Origin: Lyngbya sp. PCC 8106
Lineage (GTDB): Bacteria > Cyanobacteriota > Cyanobacteriia > Cyanobacteriales > Microcoleaceae
DNA: 45,336 nucleotides
Assembly: GCF_000169095.1 (NCBI RefSeq)
Contig: NZ_AAVU01000052.1
Coordinates: forward strand, 1 to 45,336
Direction of reading: 5' to 3'
Each line of letters begins with the position of its first letter. The first letter of the stretch is position 1. Positions 17,448-27,074 of this stretch are shown one piece after another. The notes below the pieces were generated by a model, which was given only the letters and a program-made list of their open reading frames with translations, was not told where the DNA came from and did not search any database. The position numbers were made by a program, and so were the translations under genes.

Positions 17448-18233
17448 CTATTTTGGGGTTTTAAACTGTTTCCCCACTAAACTGACCACCATATCTCTAG
17501 GAACAAAGCGTGAGATATTGGCGATAATATGATTTCCAAAGCCGCCTGTCACGAGGGTAGACTGATTTTTCTCTAACGCCTGGAGTGCATCTCTAACCAC
17601 CTCCTCCGGCGGAACAAGGTCTTTTTTATTACCACTTCCCAACGAGGAAGGAAACTCAGCCGTCTCAAAAAAGTTAGATTCTGTCGGCCCCGGACAAAGT
17701 GCTAAAATATGAAGACCCGCGTCTTTGTTTTCTTCCCATAATGCCTCGCTGAAATGCAGAACAAAAGCTTTTGTGGCCGAGTAGATCGACATATAGGGAA
17801 TGGGTTGATAGGCTGCAATTGAAGCAACATTAATGATTGATCCTGAACGTCGTTGTCTCATGGGTGTCAAGAACAAATGGCTGAGTTCAACTAACGCGGT
17901 AATATTGAGTTGGATCATCTTTACCTGTTTTTGGAGATCCCGTTCCGCAAAGAGGCCGTAATCTCCGAAACCTGCATTATTGATCAACAGGTCAATGGTG
18001 ATTCCTTTTTGAGTCACCTCGTCAAAAACGGCTTGGGTTGCTCCCGGTTCAGTCAGATCTTTGGCAATAACTTCGGCTTGGATTTGGTATTTTTCTTGGA
18101 GTTGTTGGGCCAGCCCGTCTAGTTTATCTTTTGAACGTGCCACTAAAACGAGGTTGGTTTGACGGGAAGCCAATTCTTGAGCAAACGTTTCACCAATACC
18201 AAAGGAAGCTCCTGTAATTAATGCAGTTTTCAT
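17448..18233 (-). CDS. short-chain dehydrogenase/reductase
   Basis: A 261-aa classical SDR. The NAD(P)-binding motif is TGASFGIGE (residues 6-14) with VARSKDK after beta-2, suggesting NADP preference. NNAG is near residue 86, and the catalytic Ser...YSATK set is visible as NVASIAAY...SIYSATKAF. The C-terminus is of the type annotated DltE/YqjQ-like oxidoreductase. Substrate unknown. It is divergent from the methyltransferase gene. Confidence 0.88.
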   Translation of the reverse strand: MKTALITGASFGIGETFAQELASRQTNLVLVARSKDKLDGLAQQLQEKYQIQAEVIAKDLTEPGATQAVFDEVTQKGITIDLLINNAGFGDYGLFAERDLQKQVKMIQLNITALVELSHLFLTPMRQRRSGSIINVASIAAYQPIPYMSIYSATKAFVLHFSEALWEENKDAGLHILALCPGPTESNFFETAEFPSSLGSGNKKDLVPPEEVVRDALQALEKNQSTLVTGGFGNHIIANISRFVPRDMVVSLVGKQFKTPK

Positions 18234-18351
18234 TTTTATTTTATCGTTAGGAGGTTAGCCATTACAAAATTTTACACTTTAGATATTAACACTCTGAGAA
18301 TCAAAGGGATTTACCTAAAGAAAGAATTTCAACAAATAAGAGAAAAATACA

Positions 18352-18978
18352 ATGACGGAAACATTCTTAAGAAACAAACAATGGTTTTTTGATCGTTGGG
18401 CGCCGAGTTATGACTGTTTGCTGACAACGGTATTTTATCAAGCGGTTCACAAGCGGTTGTTAGAATACGCCTCCCTTCCAAATCAGGCAAATATTCTTGA
18501 TCTCGGTTGTGGAACAGGTCGTTTGTTGGATCGGATCGCTAAACAGTTTCCCACGGTGACTGCAACGGGACTCGATCTTTCCGATGAGATGATTTTGCAA
18601 GCCCAATCTCGAAATCTTTATCCCCAACGCCTAACATTTACAACCGGAAATGTAGAGTCATTACCTTTTGTAGAACATCAGTTTGATGCGGTATTTTGTA
18701 CGATTAGTTTTTTACATTATCCTCATCCTCAATTAGTTTTTGAACAAATTAATCGGGTTTTGCATCCGGGTGGTTACTTTTTTTTAGCAGACTATCAAGT
18801 CAATGAGCAAACTCGCCAAGCCCTAGTTCCCTTTTCTCCGGGCGGACTGCGGTTTTATAGTCGCTCACAACGCGCAGAATTTGGTCAAGCTGTCGGATGG
18901 TCTTGTGAAGGTCATTATCATTTGTTGGGGCCGATTTTGCTGACTAAATTTCAGAAGATTAAGGTCGAAAAGAACTAA
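18352..18978 (+). CDS. class I SAM-dependent methyltransferase
   Basis: A 208-aa soluble methyltransferase of the Methyltransf_11 type. SAM-binding motif I is ILDLGCGTGRLL near residues 44-55, followed by GLDLSDEMI (acidic residue binding the ribose), TGNVESLPF, and FLHYPHPQ/INRVLHPGGYFFL, the usual post-motif strand. It has a UbiE-like architecture, but nothing fixes the acceptor. It starts at ATG 18352, 118 bases from the divergent SDR. Confidence 0.85.
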   Translation: MTETFLRNKQWFFDRWAPSYDCLLTTVFYQAVHKRLLEYASLPNQANILDLGCGTGRLLDRIAKQFPTVTATGLDLSDEMILQAQSRNLYPQRLTFTTGNVESLPFVEHQFDAVFCTISFLHYPHPQLVFEQINRVLHPGGYFFLADYQVNEQTRQALVPFSPGGLRFYSRSQRAEFGQAVGWSCEGHYHLLGPILLTKFQKIKVEKN

Positions 18979-19088
18979 GTATTAAGACTTTAGAAAAACC
19001 GAGACAATTGTGGTAAAACAGAAAGAATAGTTCAAACTAGATGATCGATATTCCTCACCTTTTCACTCAAACAATAGGAGATTCCTCA

Positions 19089-19703
19089 ATGACCACCTCT
19101 GCTCGTGTTATTCAAATCGCAGCAAATGAAGTGGGATATACTGAATATCCACCCGGTAGCAATACTACTAAGTATGGTCAGTGGTATGGAATGAATCATG
19201 TTCCTTGGTGTGCAATTTTTGTCTCCTATTGCTTTGATCAAGCCAGGATTTCTTTACCGATTCGGACTCCAAAAGGGTTTGCTTATTGTCCTGATGGGGT
19301 GCGATGGTTTCAAAACCAAAGTCAGTGGTATTCTCAACCCCAAGTCGGAGATTTAGTGTTTTATTGTTGGCGAGGCGATGGGATTGCCGATCATATTGGT
19401 ATTGTCGAGTCGGTGAATCCTGATGGTAGTATTATTAGTATTGAGGGAAATACCGCGATTGGTAATGATTCTAATGGCGGAGAAGTGATGCGGCGACGGC
19501 GTGATCCTTGGTCTTTTTTAGGGTTTGGTCGTCCTTATGCAATTGTGCAATCTGTTCCTCAACCGTCTACTTCTCAACCCGATAAAGAAAAAGAGAAAGA
19601 CACCACAAATTCACCCAAAACACCCGATGAAGGAACAAAAACCGCACCAGAGTATCATACTAACTTAATTAATAAATTATTAGGAAAAGAAAAAGTCAAT
19701 TAA
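19089..19703 (+). CDS. CHAP domain peptidoglycan amidase-like protein
   Basis: A 204-aa protein from ATG 19089, chosen because TAGGAG lies 8 bases upstream; the ATG at 19041 has no such site. The CHAP domain (about residues 8-150) shows the catalytic Cys in VPWCAIFVSYCF and the His in ADHIGIVESV, with the following SIEGNTA. The C-terminal 50 residues are a charged Lys/Glu/Thr-rich linker. The substrate would be peptidoglycan peptide bonds. No signal peptide is apparent, so export or a phage-like delivery route is unresolved. Confidence 0.8.
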   Translation: MTTSARVIQIAANEVGYTEYPPGSNTTKYGQWYGMNHVPWCAIFVSYCFDQARISLPIRTPKGFAYCPDGVRWFQNQSQWYSQPQVGDLVFYCWRGDGIADHIGIVESVNPDGSIISIEGNTAIGNDSNGGEVMRRRRDPWSFLGFGRPYAIVQSVPQPSTSQPDKEKEKDTTNSPKTPDEGTKTAPEYHTNLINKLLGKEKVN

Positions 19704-19727
19704 TCCTCAATAATTAACCCAGAATTA

Positions 19728-20303
19728 ATGTCAAGAGTTGCAGAAATTTTAGCGTTCTGGTTTGGGAGTCCCCAAAACTTAGATTATGGGAAACCTCGTC
19801 AAGTTTGGTTTCAGAAAAATTTCGAGTTTGATGCACAAATCAGAAGTTATTTTTTAGCAGACTATGAGTTAGCCGCACAAGGTAAATTAGAAGATTGGAA
19901 AGAATCGCCCGATAGTTGTTTAGCCTTGATTTTGCTTTTAGATCAGTTTCCCCGAAACTTATTTCGAGGTGAAGCGAAAGCATTTGCGACAGATTCTCAA
20001 GCTTTAGAAGTTGCTAAATATGCAGTTAGTCAAGGTTTTGATAAGCATTTATTACCTGTACAACGGTGGTTTATTTATTTGCCTTTTGAACACAGTGAAA
20101 ATTTAGTGGATCAAGAAAAAGCGGTTGAGTTAACTCGTCAACTGAGTGATCATCGAGAGAGTCAATCCTCGATAGACTATGCAATTCGTCACTGGGATGT
20201 CATTAAACAATTTGGGCGTTTTCCTCATCGAAACTCAATTTTAGGACGGGAAAGCACACCCGAAGAAAAAGAGTTTTTAAAACAACCCGGATCTTCCTTT
20301 TAG
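19728..20303 (+). CDS. DUF924 family protein
   Basis: A 191-aa soluble, all-helical protein. Hallmarks are EILAFWFGSP at the N-terminus, WFQKNFEFDAQI, LALILLLDQFPRNLFRG and RWFIYLPFEHSEN, ending in HRNSILGR. The TPR-like DUF924 family is widespread with no assigned reaction known to me. It begins 24 bases after the CHAP gene and may be cotranscribed. Confidence 0.88.
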   Translation: MSRVAEILAFWFGSPQNLDYGKPRQVWFQKNFEFDAQIRSYFLADYELAAQGKLEDWKESPDSCLALILLLDQFPRNLFRGEAKAFATDSQALEVAKYAVSQGFDKHLLPVQRWFIYLPFEHSENLVDQEKAVELTRQLSDHRESQSSIDYAIRHWDVIKQFGRFPHRNSILGRESTPEEKEFLKQPGSSF

Positions 20304-20324
20304 GATCATAATTAACATCAACAA

Positions 20325-21983
20325 TTAATTCCCTTGAGAAGATGATAATTCCGGTTTTTGTTCATCCATGTTTTCTGATTCTGCTAAAGTTTTTATTTCC
20401 TCTCGTTCAAGATGGGGTAACTTCAATAATACCCCGGCAAAAAACCAATAATAAACTGCAACGGGATCAGTATCAAGAGGATACCAATAGGAATTATAAC
20501 TAATCAGAAAAACAAATACCCAGAAAACAACTCCATAACCCCGTAAACTCGGGTCTTGAACTTGATGATAAGCCCTAAACCCCTGAAACGTTAGGGTTGT
20601 GACCACCGCAAAAAAGGCAATAACCCCGAGTGGCCCAATTTCATAGAGTAACTTCGGATAATAGGTTTCAACCAGTTTGGTATCCCCCAACGCACGCGCC
20701 GAATTTGTCGCCCGTCCTAGACCATTTCCCAAAACTCCCTGATGTTTTCTCACCGTCCATTCTGCTTGTTCCGTCACAAACTCAGCCGGAGGAGAAGCAT
20801 TCCAACGAGACACCAAACTCTCTAAACGTTGAGAAATAATACTGGGAAACAGCAAATGAGTTCCCCCCATAAACAAAACAATTCCTAATAAAATAATCAC
20901 TAAGCGTTTGAGTTGAGGAATGTGACTGGTGGCAATCACTAAGACAACAAAAATAATCGGAACGGCTAATAAAGCGGTCCGTTGACCACAGAGAATAGAG
21001 TTGAGTACCACCAGAGATAAAGACAACCAACCTGCTGTCCGCCAGTAGAGTTTGGGGTCACTAAATGCGGTGGCAAAGCAGAAAAAACTACTCGAAATTA
21101 AAAACCAAGCCCAATGCCAAGGAGCAACAAATGTACCCGGTAAACGAATAAAGTTATTGGCGGGATAGTAACCTAATGCTCCCCCGACTAAACATTTTCG
21201 TTGAAGGTTAGCTCGCAGTAGTAAATGATCTGGAAGTCCGGTATTATCGGGGCATTTCCCAGTGACGACTAACCAATACTGAATGACTCCTAAAACGCAG
21301 CAAATAATCGCCAAAACAACCTGTAAACGAGTCAAAAAATGAAGTTCTTCTCGATTTCTAATCAGGACATAAGCACAGAGAATTAGGGGAATATATCCCA
21401 TCAACACTTTCAAACCAAAAATCCCGATTAATAAAGGCTGTCCATCTGGATTGGAACTCAATTGTTGTCCACCGTTGACGTAGACAAATGTGAGGAGAGC
21501 AATTCCGAATAAGCTCAATAACGGTATTTTTAACGACTTGGGAATAATCAGAGGTAAACGCTGTTGACGTGCGGTTTGAATTATGGCAATTAATGCGGGA
21601 AAATACAGGCCATCTTTTGCCAAGTGAAAAATCGGATGATCGTTACCAATCCAGTAAGCAACAGTACCCGCAAAGGGGGTATAAATAAGAAATACCCAAA
21701 GGGCTTGGCGAGGATGTCGGTAAGATAAAGTCAGGCAAAAAATGGCAGCGATCGCCACAAAAATTTGACTGATAGAGTTGCCATTTCCAAACATCAAACA
21801 AGCAACGATAAAACCGATGCCGATCACCCAAAGAATAAAAGGAATTTTATTCAGTGTTTCAGTGTTTTGATACTCAAAATCATTCTCAAAATCATTCTCA
21901 AAATTCTCCTCATCATGATGACTTGCAGAGTCTAAAAAATTCTGCGACAGAGGGGGTGGGGGTTGGTTTTGGGGAGTTGACAT
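20325..21983 (-). CDS. O-antigen-ligase-like polytopic membrane protein
   Basis: About 552 aa with a polar, acidic N-terminus (Asp/Glu/Asn repeats such as ENDFENDFEYQN) and about ten hydrophobic segments. A large loop near GGQQLSSNPDGQP and the segment GQRTALLAVPIIF resemble Wzy/WaaL O-antigen ligase-type proteins, which join or polymerise surface glycans. ATG 21983 is used. The frame stays open to a TTG at 22076 with AAGGAG just before it, which would overlap the upstream small gene by 50 bases; I cannot decide between them. Ends convergent to DUF924 with about 20 bases between. Confidence 0.7.
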   Translation of the reverse strand: MSTPQNQPPPPLSQNFLDSASHHDEENFENDFENDFEYQNTETLNKIPFILWVIGIGFIVACLMFGNGNSISQIFVAIAAIFCLTLSYRHPRQALWVFLIYTPFAGTVAYWIGNDHPIFHLAKDGLYFPALIAIIQTARQQRLPLIIPKSLKIPLLSLFGIALLTFVYVNGGQQLSSNPDGQPLLIGIFGLKVLMGYIPLILCAYVLIRNREELHFLTRLQVVLAIICCVLGVIQYWLVVTGKCPDNTGLPDHLLLRANLQRKCLVGGALGYYPANNFIRLPGTFVAPWHWAWFLISSSFFCFATAFSDPKLYWRTAGWLSLSLVVLNSILCGQRTALLAVPIIFVVLVIATSHIPQLKRLVIILLGIVLFMGGTHLLFPSIISQRLESLVSRWNASPPAEFVTEQAEWTVRKHQGVLGNGLGRATNSARALGDTKLVETYYPKLLYEIGPLGVIAFFAVVTTLTFQGFRAYHQVQDPSLRGYGVVFWVFVFLISYNSYWYPLDTDPVAVYYWFFAGVLLKLPHLEREEIKTLAESENMDEQKPELSSSQGN

Positions 21984-22026
21984 TGAAGCACTCTGGTTAT
22001 CAGTAAAATAACTTGAACTCAACCGT

Positions 22027-22242
22027 TCACCTGATTTCAAATCCGGTGCGTAGGGTTGAGTCGATTCCCAACTCAAGTTCTCCTTGCCAAATTTTCTGAA
22101 CTTTTATCTGTTGCTCTAGGGGGAGCCTATCATAAGCTTGCAGAATTTCTTGATGGGTGTAATAAACAATTAATGCCTTGAGTTGAGCGGGAGTTTGAGC
22201 CTTGAAGAGGGCAATCTTTAGAACATCAAGCTTAGTGGTCAT
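22027..22242 (-). CDS. small conserved protein, 71 aa
   Basis: A 71-aa helical protein from ATG 22242 (first residues MTTKLDVLKIALFKAQ). It contains LKALIVYYTHQEILQAYDRLP, a charged amphipathic stretch, and no membrane span. Its start lies inside the last codons of the upstream 60-aa gene (11-base overlap), which points to translational coupling. A longer form from 22290 would read through polar residues and is less likely. I do not recognise the family. Confidence 0.6.
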   Translation of the reverse strand: MTTKLDVLKIALFKAQTPAQLKALIVYYTHQEILQAYDRLPLEQQIKVQKIWQGELELGIDSTLRTGFEIR

Positions 22243-22414
22243 TTTGATTGGTTTGGGTTCCTCGCGGGTTAGGGTTTTCTGTTGAGTCACTGTCTGGGGA
22301 AGCTTGATTTTCCGGTTGAGATTGTTCGAGCTTTTGTTGCCATTTTAGCAACTGTTGATACATTTTTTCGTTGATTTGAAAGAGGGGACGTTCTGTTGAA
22401 TTTTGCTCAGACAT
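22232..22414 (-). CDS. small hypothetical protein, 60 aa
   Basis: A 60-aa protein from ATG 22414. The N-terminal half looks structured (RPLFQINEKMYQQLLKWQQKLE); the rest is a disordered Ser/Pro/Asn/Gln-rich tail. It overlaps the next gene by 11 bases. No known domain is recognised. Confidence 0.55.
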   Translation of the reverse strand: MSEQNSTERPLFQINEKMYQQLLKWQQKLEQSQPENQASPDSDSTENPNPRGTQTNQNDH

Positions 22415-22470
22415 TTTAACGGTTGATCTCAACTCAAACTTGACGGGTACAATGATTTAATGTTAAAGTT

Positions 22471-22881
22471 CTATTTCGATGAAATTAAAGGTTGAACGAG
22501 AGGTAAAATAATTCCAACTAACGAGCCTCCGAGTAAAGTCAAAAGGGTAAGACTGCCGATCGCAAAACCCAGAGTTCGTTTTTCTGCCGCTTGATAGTAA
22601 CCCCAAGCGTAGATAATGCGCCCAACCACCCAAACAGCGCCGATACTTGCGCCCCAAACCGGACTAATAAACTCTGAAAATAGCCATAAGGCGGGTAAGA
22701 AAAGCGCCAGTTGTTCTAAAGTATTTTGTTGAACTCGGACAACCCGCTCAAAATTGGGATCTCCACTCATTTGCGGTGGCATAATCTTATATTTAGCTCG
22801 AGATCGACCGACATTAATGGTTAAAACTAAATAGACCAGTAGAGCGATCGCGGTGACGAGACTCGGCCAAGGTGACATCAT
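22471..22881 (-). CDS. MAPEG family membrane protein
   Basis: A 136-aa protein with four hydrophobic segments (about residues 6-24, 63-85, 88-100, 113-133). The family hallmark is FERVVRVQQNTLEQLALFLPALW, with the conserved Arg and Asn of the glutathione-binding site. MAPEG proteins are glutathione transferases or isomerases at the membrane; the substrate here is unknown. Two adjacent ATG codons (22881 and 22878) could both start it. Confidence 0.85.
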   Translation of the reverse strand: MMSPWPSLVTAIALLVYLVLTINVGRSRAKYKIMPPQMSGDPNFERVVRVQQNTLEQLALFLPALWLFSEFISPVWGASIGAVWVVGRIIYAWGYYQAAEKRTLGFAIGSLTLLTLLGGSLVGIILPLVQPLISSK

Positions 22882-22972
22882 AACCCCCTTGTTGAATTGC
22901 TGTTTTCTCTCCCTATGCTAACCCGCGCGCAGTAGTCTTGGAGAAAGAATTTTAACAAGGAGGTTGCTGATT

Positions 22973-24895
22973 TTAACTGTGAGTTTGAGTCAGTTGCTTT
23001 TCGGGGAGAGTTGTATATTCAGAAACAAGGCGGCGGAATTCATCCCCTTCGATAGTTTCTCGTTCGAGAAGTAAATCGACGAGTCGATCAATTAACCCCC
23101 GATTTTCCCGGATAATTTGACAGGCTCTCTCATAACAGTCAAAAGCAATTTCCCGAACTTTTTGATCGATTTGAGTTGCCACTTTTTCAGAATATTCTGA
23201 CTGAGCCGGCCATCCCCGACCGAGAAACACTTCTCCATTGGGACTTTCTAACGATAGTGGCCCCAAGTCAGACATTCCGTAACGAGTCACCATTTCCCGA
23301 GCCAAATTTGTTACCCGTTGGATATCATTACTCGCCCCGACGGTGACTTCTGAATCCCCAAAGATCACGTCTTCTGAGGCTCGTCCCCCCAAAGCAATCG
23401 TGATTTGATCAATCAACCAAGATCGGGTATACAAACCGCTATCAACCATTTCTTCATTGAAGACTTGTTGAGCAAAGCCTCCCACTCCACCCGAACGAGG
23501 AATAATGGTGACTTTATTGAGGGGATCGGAGTTTTCCAACAGCGTCATTAATAGAGCGTGTCCGATTTCATGGTAAGCAATCAGCCGTTTTTTCTTACTA
23601 TCGAGTAAGGGGGCTAAAGATAAACCAATGGTAATCCGATCAACTGCATCATCAATTTCCCCCAGAGAAATCGCCTCTTTCCGACGACGAGCGGTGAGAA
23701 TTGCCGCTTCATTTAATAAGTTCGCCAGATCCGCCCCTGAGAAACCCGGAGTCCGGCGAGCGATCGCTTCTAAAGAGACATCATCATGGAGTTTTTTATT
23801 GCGGGCGTGAACCTGTAAAATACCTAAACGACCGTTATAGCTAGGTAAATCAACAATCACCTGTCGGTCAAAACGACCTGGACGCAATAAAGCAGTATCT
23901 AGGACATCAGGACGGTTGGTAGCAGCAATGATAATAATCCCGGTATTGCCTTCAAAACCATCCATTTCGGTGAGTAACTGGTTGAGGGTTTGTTCGCGTT
24001 CGTCGTTCCCTCCGCCAATTCCTGCCCCTCGCTGACGGCCTACCGCATCAATTTCATCGATGAAGACAATACAAGGAGAGTTTTCTTTGGCTTTTCTAAA
24101 TAGATCTCGAACTCGCGAAGCTCCCACCCCAACAAACATTTCTACAAATTCTGAACCCGAAATACTGAAGAACGGAACCCCCGCTTCTCCGGCGATCGCT
24201 TTAGCTAACAGAGTTTTTCCGGTTCCAGGCGGGCCGACGAGTAAAACGCCTTTGGGAATTTTGGCGCCGATGGCGGTAAAGCGTTCCGGTTGTTTCAAGA
24301 AGGTGACGACTTCCTGCAATTCTTCCTTGGCTTCTTCAATTCCGGCAACATCATCAAACAAAATCCCCGTCTTGGCTTCCATTTGAAATTTTGCTCGGGA
24401 TTTGCCAAAATTCATCGCCTGTCCAGATGCTTGAGTGGAACGACGGAGAATCATCAGCAAAAATGCCAAGACGACAAAAATCACCAATAAGTTGACAATT
24501 AACCCCATTGCCGCACTATTATCAGCAGTGGGTGTCACCTCGTAACCAACGTTTTGCGTGCGGGCTGCCTGTAACAGTTCGGGGTTGCGGTCAAACAACC
24601 GGACAACGTAGGGAGAATCACCTTCTTCACTGCCTTTGAGTGTAACTTTAGCAATTTGTCGAGCGGGATCTTCTTCGATACGTTCGACTTCCCCCGCCTC
24701 AATTTTTTGCAAGAGTTCACTGTATTCTAGGGATTTGGGTGTGTTATTGGCTAGGGCAGGGGTTCCCAAGAGTATCCCTTGAGCAATAATCCAACTGCCC
24801 AAAATTCGCCATAGGTGTCGGTTTGTCATGGATCGAACTGTGAAAGCACCAGTCGCAAGCTGTTCTTTCCATACTTGTCTCCAGCGGCTTTTCAT
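22973..24895 (-). CDS. ftsH: ATP-dependent zinc metalloprotease FtsH
   Basis: Membrane-bound AAA+ protease of 640 aa. An N-terminal anchor (about 30-50, ending PALA) and a second helix (130-150) flank the lumenal or periplasmic domain. Walker A is GPPGTGKT at 221-228, Walker B IVFIDEID near 277-283, the second region of homology ATNRPDVLDTALLRPGRFDRQ, and the zinc site HEIGH at 442-446. The sequence after the zinc site (DPLNKVTIIPRSGGVGGFAQ) differs from the FtsH2/PSII-repair type I remember and is closer to the FtsH1/FtsH4 type; this is not certain. AAAAGG precedes the start. A second ftsH begins at 44853. Confidence 0.93.
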   Translation of the reverse strand: MKSRWRQVWKEQLATGAFTVRSMTNRHLWRILGSWIIAQGILLGTPALANNTPKSLEYSELLQKIEAGEVERIEEDPARQIAKVTLKGSEEGDSPYVVRLFDRNPELLQAARTQNVGYEVTPTADNSAAMGLIVNLLVIFVVLAFLLMILRRSTQASGQAMNFGKSRAKFQMEAKTGILFDDVAGIEEAKEELQEVVTFLKQPERFTAIGAKIPKGVLLVGPPGTGKTLLAKAIAGEAGVPFFSISGSEFVEMFVGVGASRVRDLFRKAKENSPCIVFIDEIDAVGRQRGAGIGGGNDEREQTLNQLLTEMDGFEGNTGIIIIAATNRPDVLDTALLRPGRFDRQVIVDLPSYNGRLGILQVHARNKKLHDDVSLEAIARRTPGFSGADLANLLNEAAILTARRRKEAISLGEIDDAVDRITIGLSLAPLLDSKKKRLIAYHEIGHALLMTLLENSDPLNKVTIIPRSGGVGGFAQQVFNEEMVDSGLYTRSWLIDQITIALGGRASEDVIFGDSEVTVGASNDIQRVTNLAREMVTRYGMSDLGPLSLESPNGEVFLGRGWPAQSEYSEKVATQIDQKVREIAFDCYERACQIIRENRGLIDRLVDLLLERETIEGDEFRRLVSEYTTLPEKQLTQTHS

Positions 24896-25513
24896 ATTTC
24901 TATGCCTTTTTTCGGTGTTGTTATTACGTCATTATTACTGGGGGTGTAAATATCAGTGTAGCGTTCTGTTCTACAAAACCTGTACAAAACGTCGCATTAC
25001 AACACTTTTGCACTGTTTGCTTCCTGTTTCAAACCAGGACTGTCGGCAGCACCCTGTCCACAGGCTGAAAATCGGCTGGAACCCAACCTATTATTGAGTT
25101 TTCAATCACAACTTTGGATCTCTACTCCACTATTTTCAGGAAATTTAAAACTGATGGCTTTACTCAGTTACCTTTTTACAGGCTGCCCACTAGACAAGAA
25201 TTCTCTGGGATGTCAAGCCTTAAATGCTTTAATCGCTTGGTTTTCGCGTTTTTTGATTGTATCACATTCAGAAAATACCTTGAAGCCACTCAAAGTAACG
25301 CAAATCGTATACTAGATTACATCTCTGGCGGTCAAGGTTTTGTCAAGTCTCAATTTCGGTTAGGATCTTTGAGTTGGGTCAATGGGGAACTCAGGATCTA
25401 AGTTAAAGTGAGAAAGCAAACAAAATCCGATTTTGATCACTCACGGAGACGAAAACGGATGGGTTCTGCTCAAGTCTTCTTGGAGTATGCCTGTTATTCA
25501 TAATTTTTAGCTC
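24896..25513. other. 618-bp gap without a convincing gene
   Basis: Between the ftsH start and the symporter start. Three ORFs of 73-95 codons occur, but they overlap one another and have Phe/Leu/Cys-rich, low-credibility products. It probably holds the divergent promoters. A TATACT hexamer near 25309-25314 could be a -10 site. No repeat or strong hairpin is evident. Confidence 0.6.
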
Positions 25514-26935
25514 ATGTCAAATCAAAGCATTATTGCCATTTGTTTTATTGTTTTTTTGTTGTTATTTGCTGGTGTTGGTATTTATTCAGCGACTCAAAAA
25601 CAAGATAACACCCGTGACTATTTACTCGCAGGTCGTAATGTTAACCCCTGGCTAACAGGACTTTCAGCTTTTGCTACTGCTCACAGTGGCGGGATGTTTA
25701 TTAGTATGATTGGCTTTACCTACCAAGCCGGAATTTCCTCCGCGTGGCTACTTCTGGGATGGTTACTCGGAGATTATTTAGCTTGGTTTATCGTTCACAA
25801 ACCGTTACGAGAAGTGTCTGAAGAAAATGACTCAGAAACTATTGGTTCTTTTTTGAATAATAACCCTAAAGGAAATCAGTCTATTGCAGTTGTTTCTGCT
25901 GTCATTACTATTCTATTTCTTGGTGCCTATGCAGCCGCTCAACTCATCGCGGGAGGGAAAGCCCTTTATGCTGTTTTTGGTTGGGATTATTCACTGGGAA
26001 TTATTGTCGGGGCCATTATTGTTGTTTTATACTGTTTTTCGGGTGGAATTCGGGCTTCGATTTGGACAGATGCGGTGCAGTCTGTGGTGATGATGTTTTC
26101 GATGATCATGTTGTTAGTTATTTCTATTGCAGCTTGTGGAGGGATGGGAGAACTTTGGTCAAAACTTGAACAAATTGATCCCACTTTAATTAGCCTCGTT
26201 CCTCCTAATCTTCAGTTTGGATTTGGGCTGTTTTTACTGAGTTGGTTATGTGCAGGGTTTGGAGTGGTGGGTCAACCGCATATTATGGTTCGAGCGATGG
26301 CACTTGACTCCCCGAAAAATATGGCTTTAACCCGCAATATTTATGCTGTTTTGTATTTGATTTTTTCGACTGCTACGATTGGCGTTGCATTGGCTGCTAG
26401 AATTCTAATTCCTGATTTAATCACCAATGGAGATCCAGAATTAGCCCTTCCTCAAATGGCTATCCAACTGTTACCTGCGGTTTGGGTCGGCGTGATTTTA
26501 GCGGGATTATTTTCGGCGGTGGTTTCTACTGCTGATTCTCAAATCTTATCCTGTTCGGCGGCTTTAAGTCAAGATATTTTTCCCCAAATAGCTCACTCCT
26601 ATAAATTTGCAAAACTCGCAACTTTAGTGGTGACTTTCATTATTCTCACGATTGCTTTAGGAAGCGATAAAAATATGTTTGCGTTGGGTGTTTTTGCTTG
26701 GTCTGCACTGGCTGCTGGTTTAGGGCCATTGTTAGTTTTAAGAGCTTGGAAACGTCCAGTGAATTCAGGTGTGGGCGTGGCGATGATGATTACTGGAATT
26801 ACCGTTGCAGCAGTTTGGAATGGAGTATTAGGACTCTCTAATTCGATTTATGAAGTGTTACCGGGAATGGTCGCAGGTTTCTTGGTTTATGGATGTTCTT
26901 TACTATTTATACAAAAACCAGAAAGCTCTGTCTAA
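25514..26935 (+). CDS. putP: sodium:solute symporter, proline-type
   Basis: SSS-family secondary transporter of 473 aa with about 13 membrane spans. PutP-like segments include DYLLAGRNVNPWLTGLSAFATAHSGG near residues 36-60 (unwound TM1/sodium site), GFTYQAGISSAW, YCFSGGIRASIWTDAVQ, GFGVVGQPHIMVRAMA and LFSAVVSTADSQILSCSAALSQD, the last carrying the Ser/Thr sodium-site residues. This matches sodium/proline symporters; another amino acid or organic acid cannot be excluded. No obvious partner genes. It follows the 618-bp gap. Confidence 0.87.
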   Translation: MSNQSIIAICFIVFLLLFAGVGIYSATQKQDNTRDYLLAGRNVNPWLTGLSAFATAHSGGMFISMIGFTYQAGISSAWLLLGWLLGDYLAWFIVHKPLREVSEENDSETIGSFLNNNPKGNQSIAVVSAVITILFLGAYAAAQLIAGGKALYAVFGWDYSLGIIVGAIIVVLYCFSGGIRASIWTDAVQSVVMMFSMIMLLVISIAACGGMGELWSKLEQIDPTLISLVPPNLQFGFGLFLLSWLCAGFGVVGQPHIMVRAMALDSPKNMALTRNIYAVLYLIFSTATIGVALAARILIPDLITNGDPELALPQMAIQLLPAVWVGVILAGLFSAVVSTADSQILSCSAALSQDIFPQIAHSYKFAKLATLVVTFIILTIALGSDKNMFALGVFAWSALAAGLGPLLVLRAWKRPVNSGVGVAMMITGITVAAVWNGVLGLSNSIYEVLPGMVAGFLVYGCSLLFIQKPESSV

Positions 26936-27074
26936 ACCTCCTCTAAAGTTGATTAACAATTCCCTGAAAAATGTTATCGGGGATAGCGTGTTCAGTCAAG
27001 CATAAAAATAGAACTTAAGTTATAATTCTAAGACGATAACAGTCTAGAAAACCTAAAGTCAAGCATCTGTTCAA

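Noticed and set aside
19041..19703. Earlier start (ATG 19041) for the CHAP gene
   Set aside because: The ATG at 19089 has TAGGAG at the right distance; the longer form adds residues with no such site.
24828..25401. Three overlapping ORFs of 73-95 codons in the ftsH-symporter gap
   Set aside because: No ribosome-binding site, Phe/Leu/Cys-rich products, mutual overlap; unlikely to be real.
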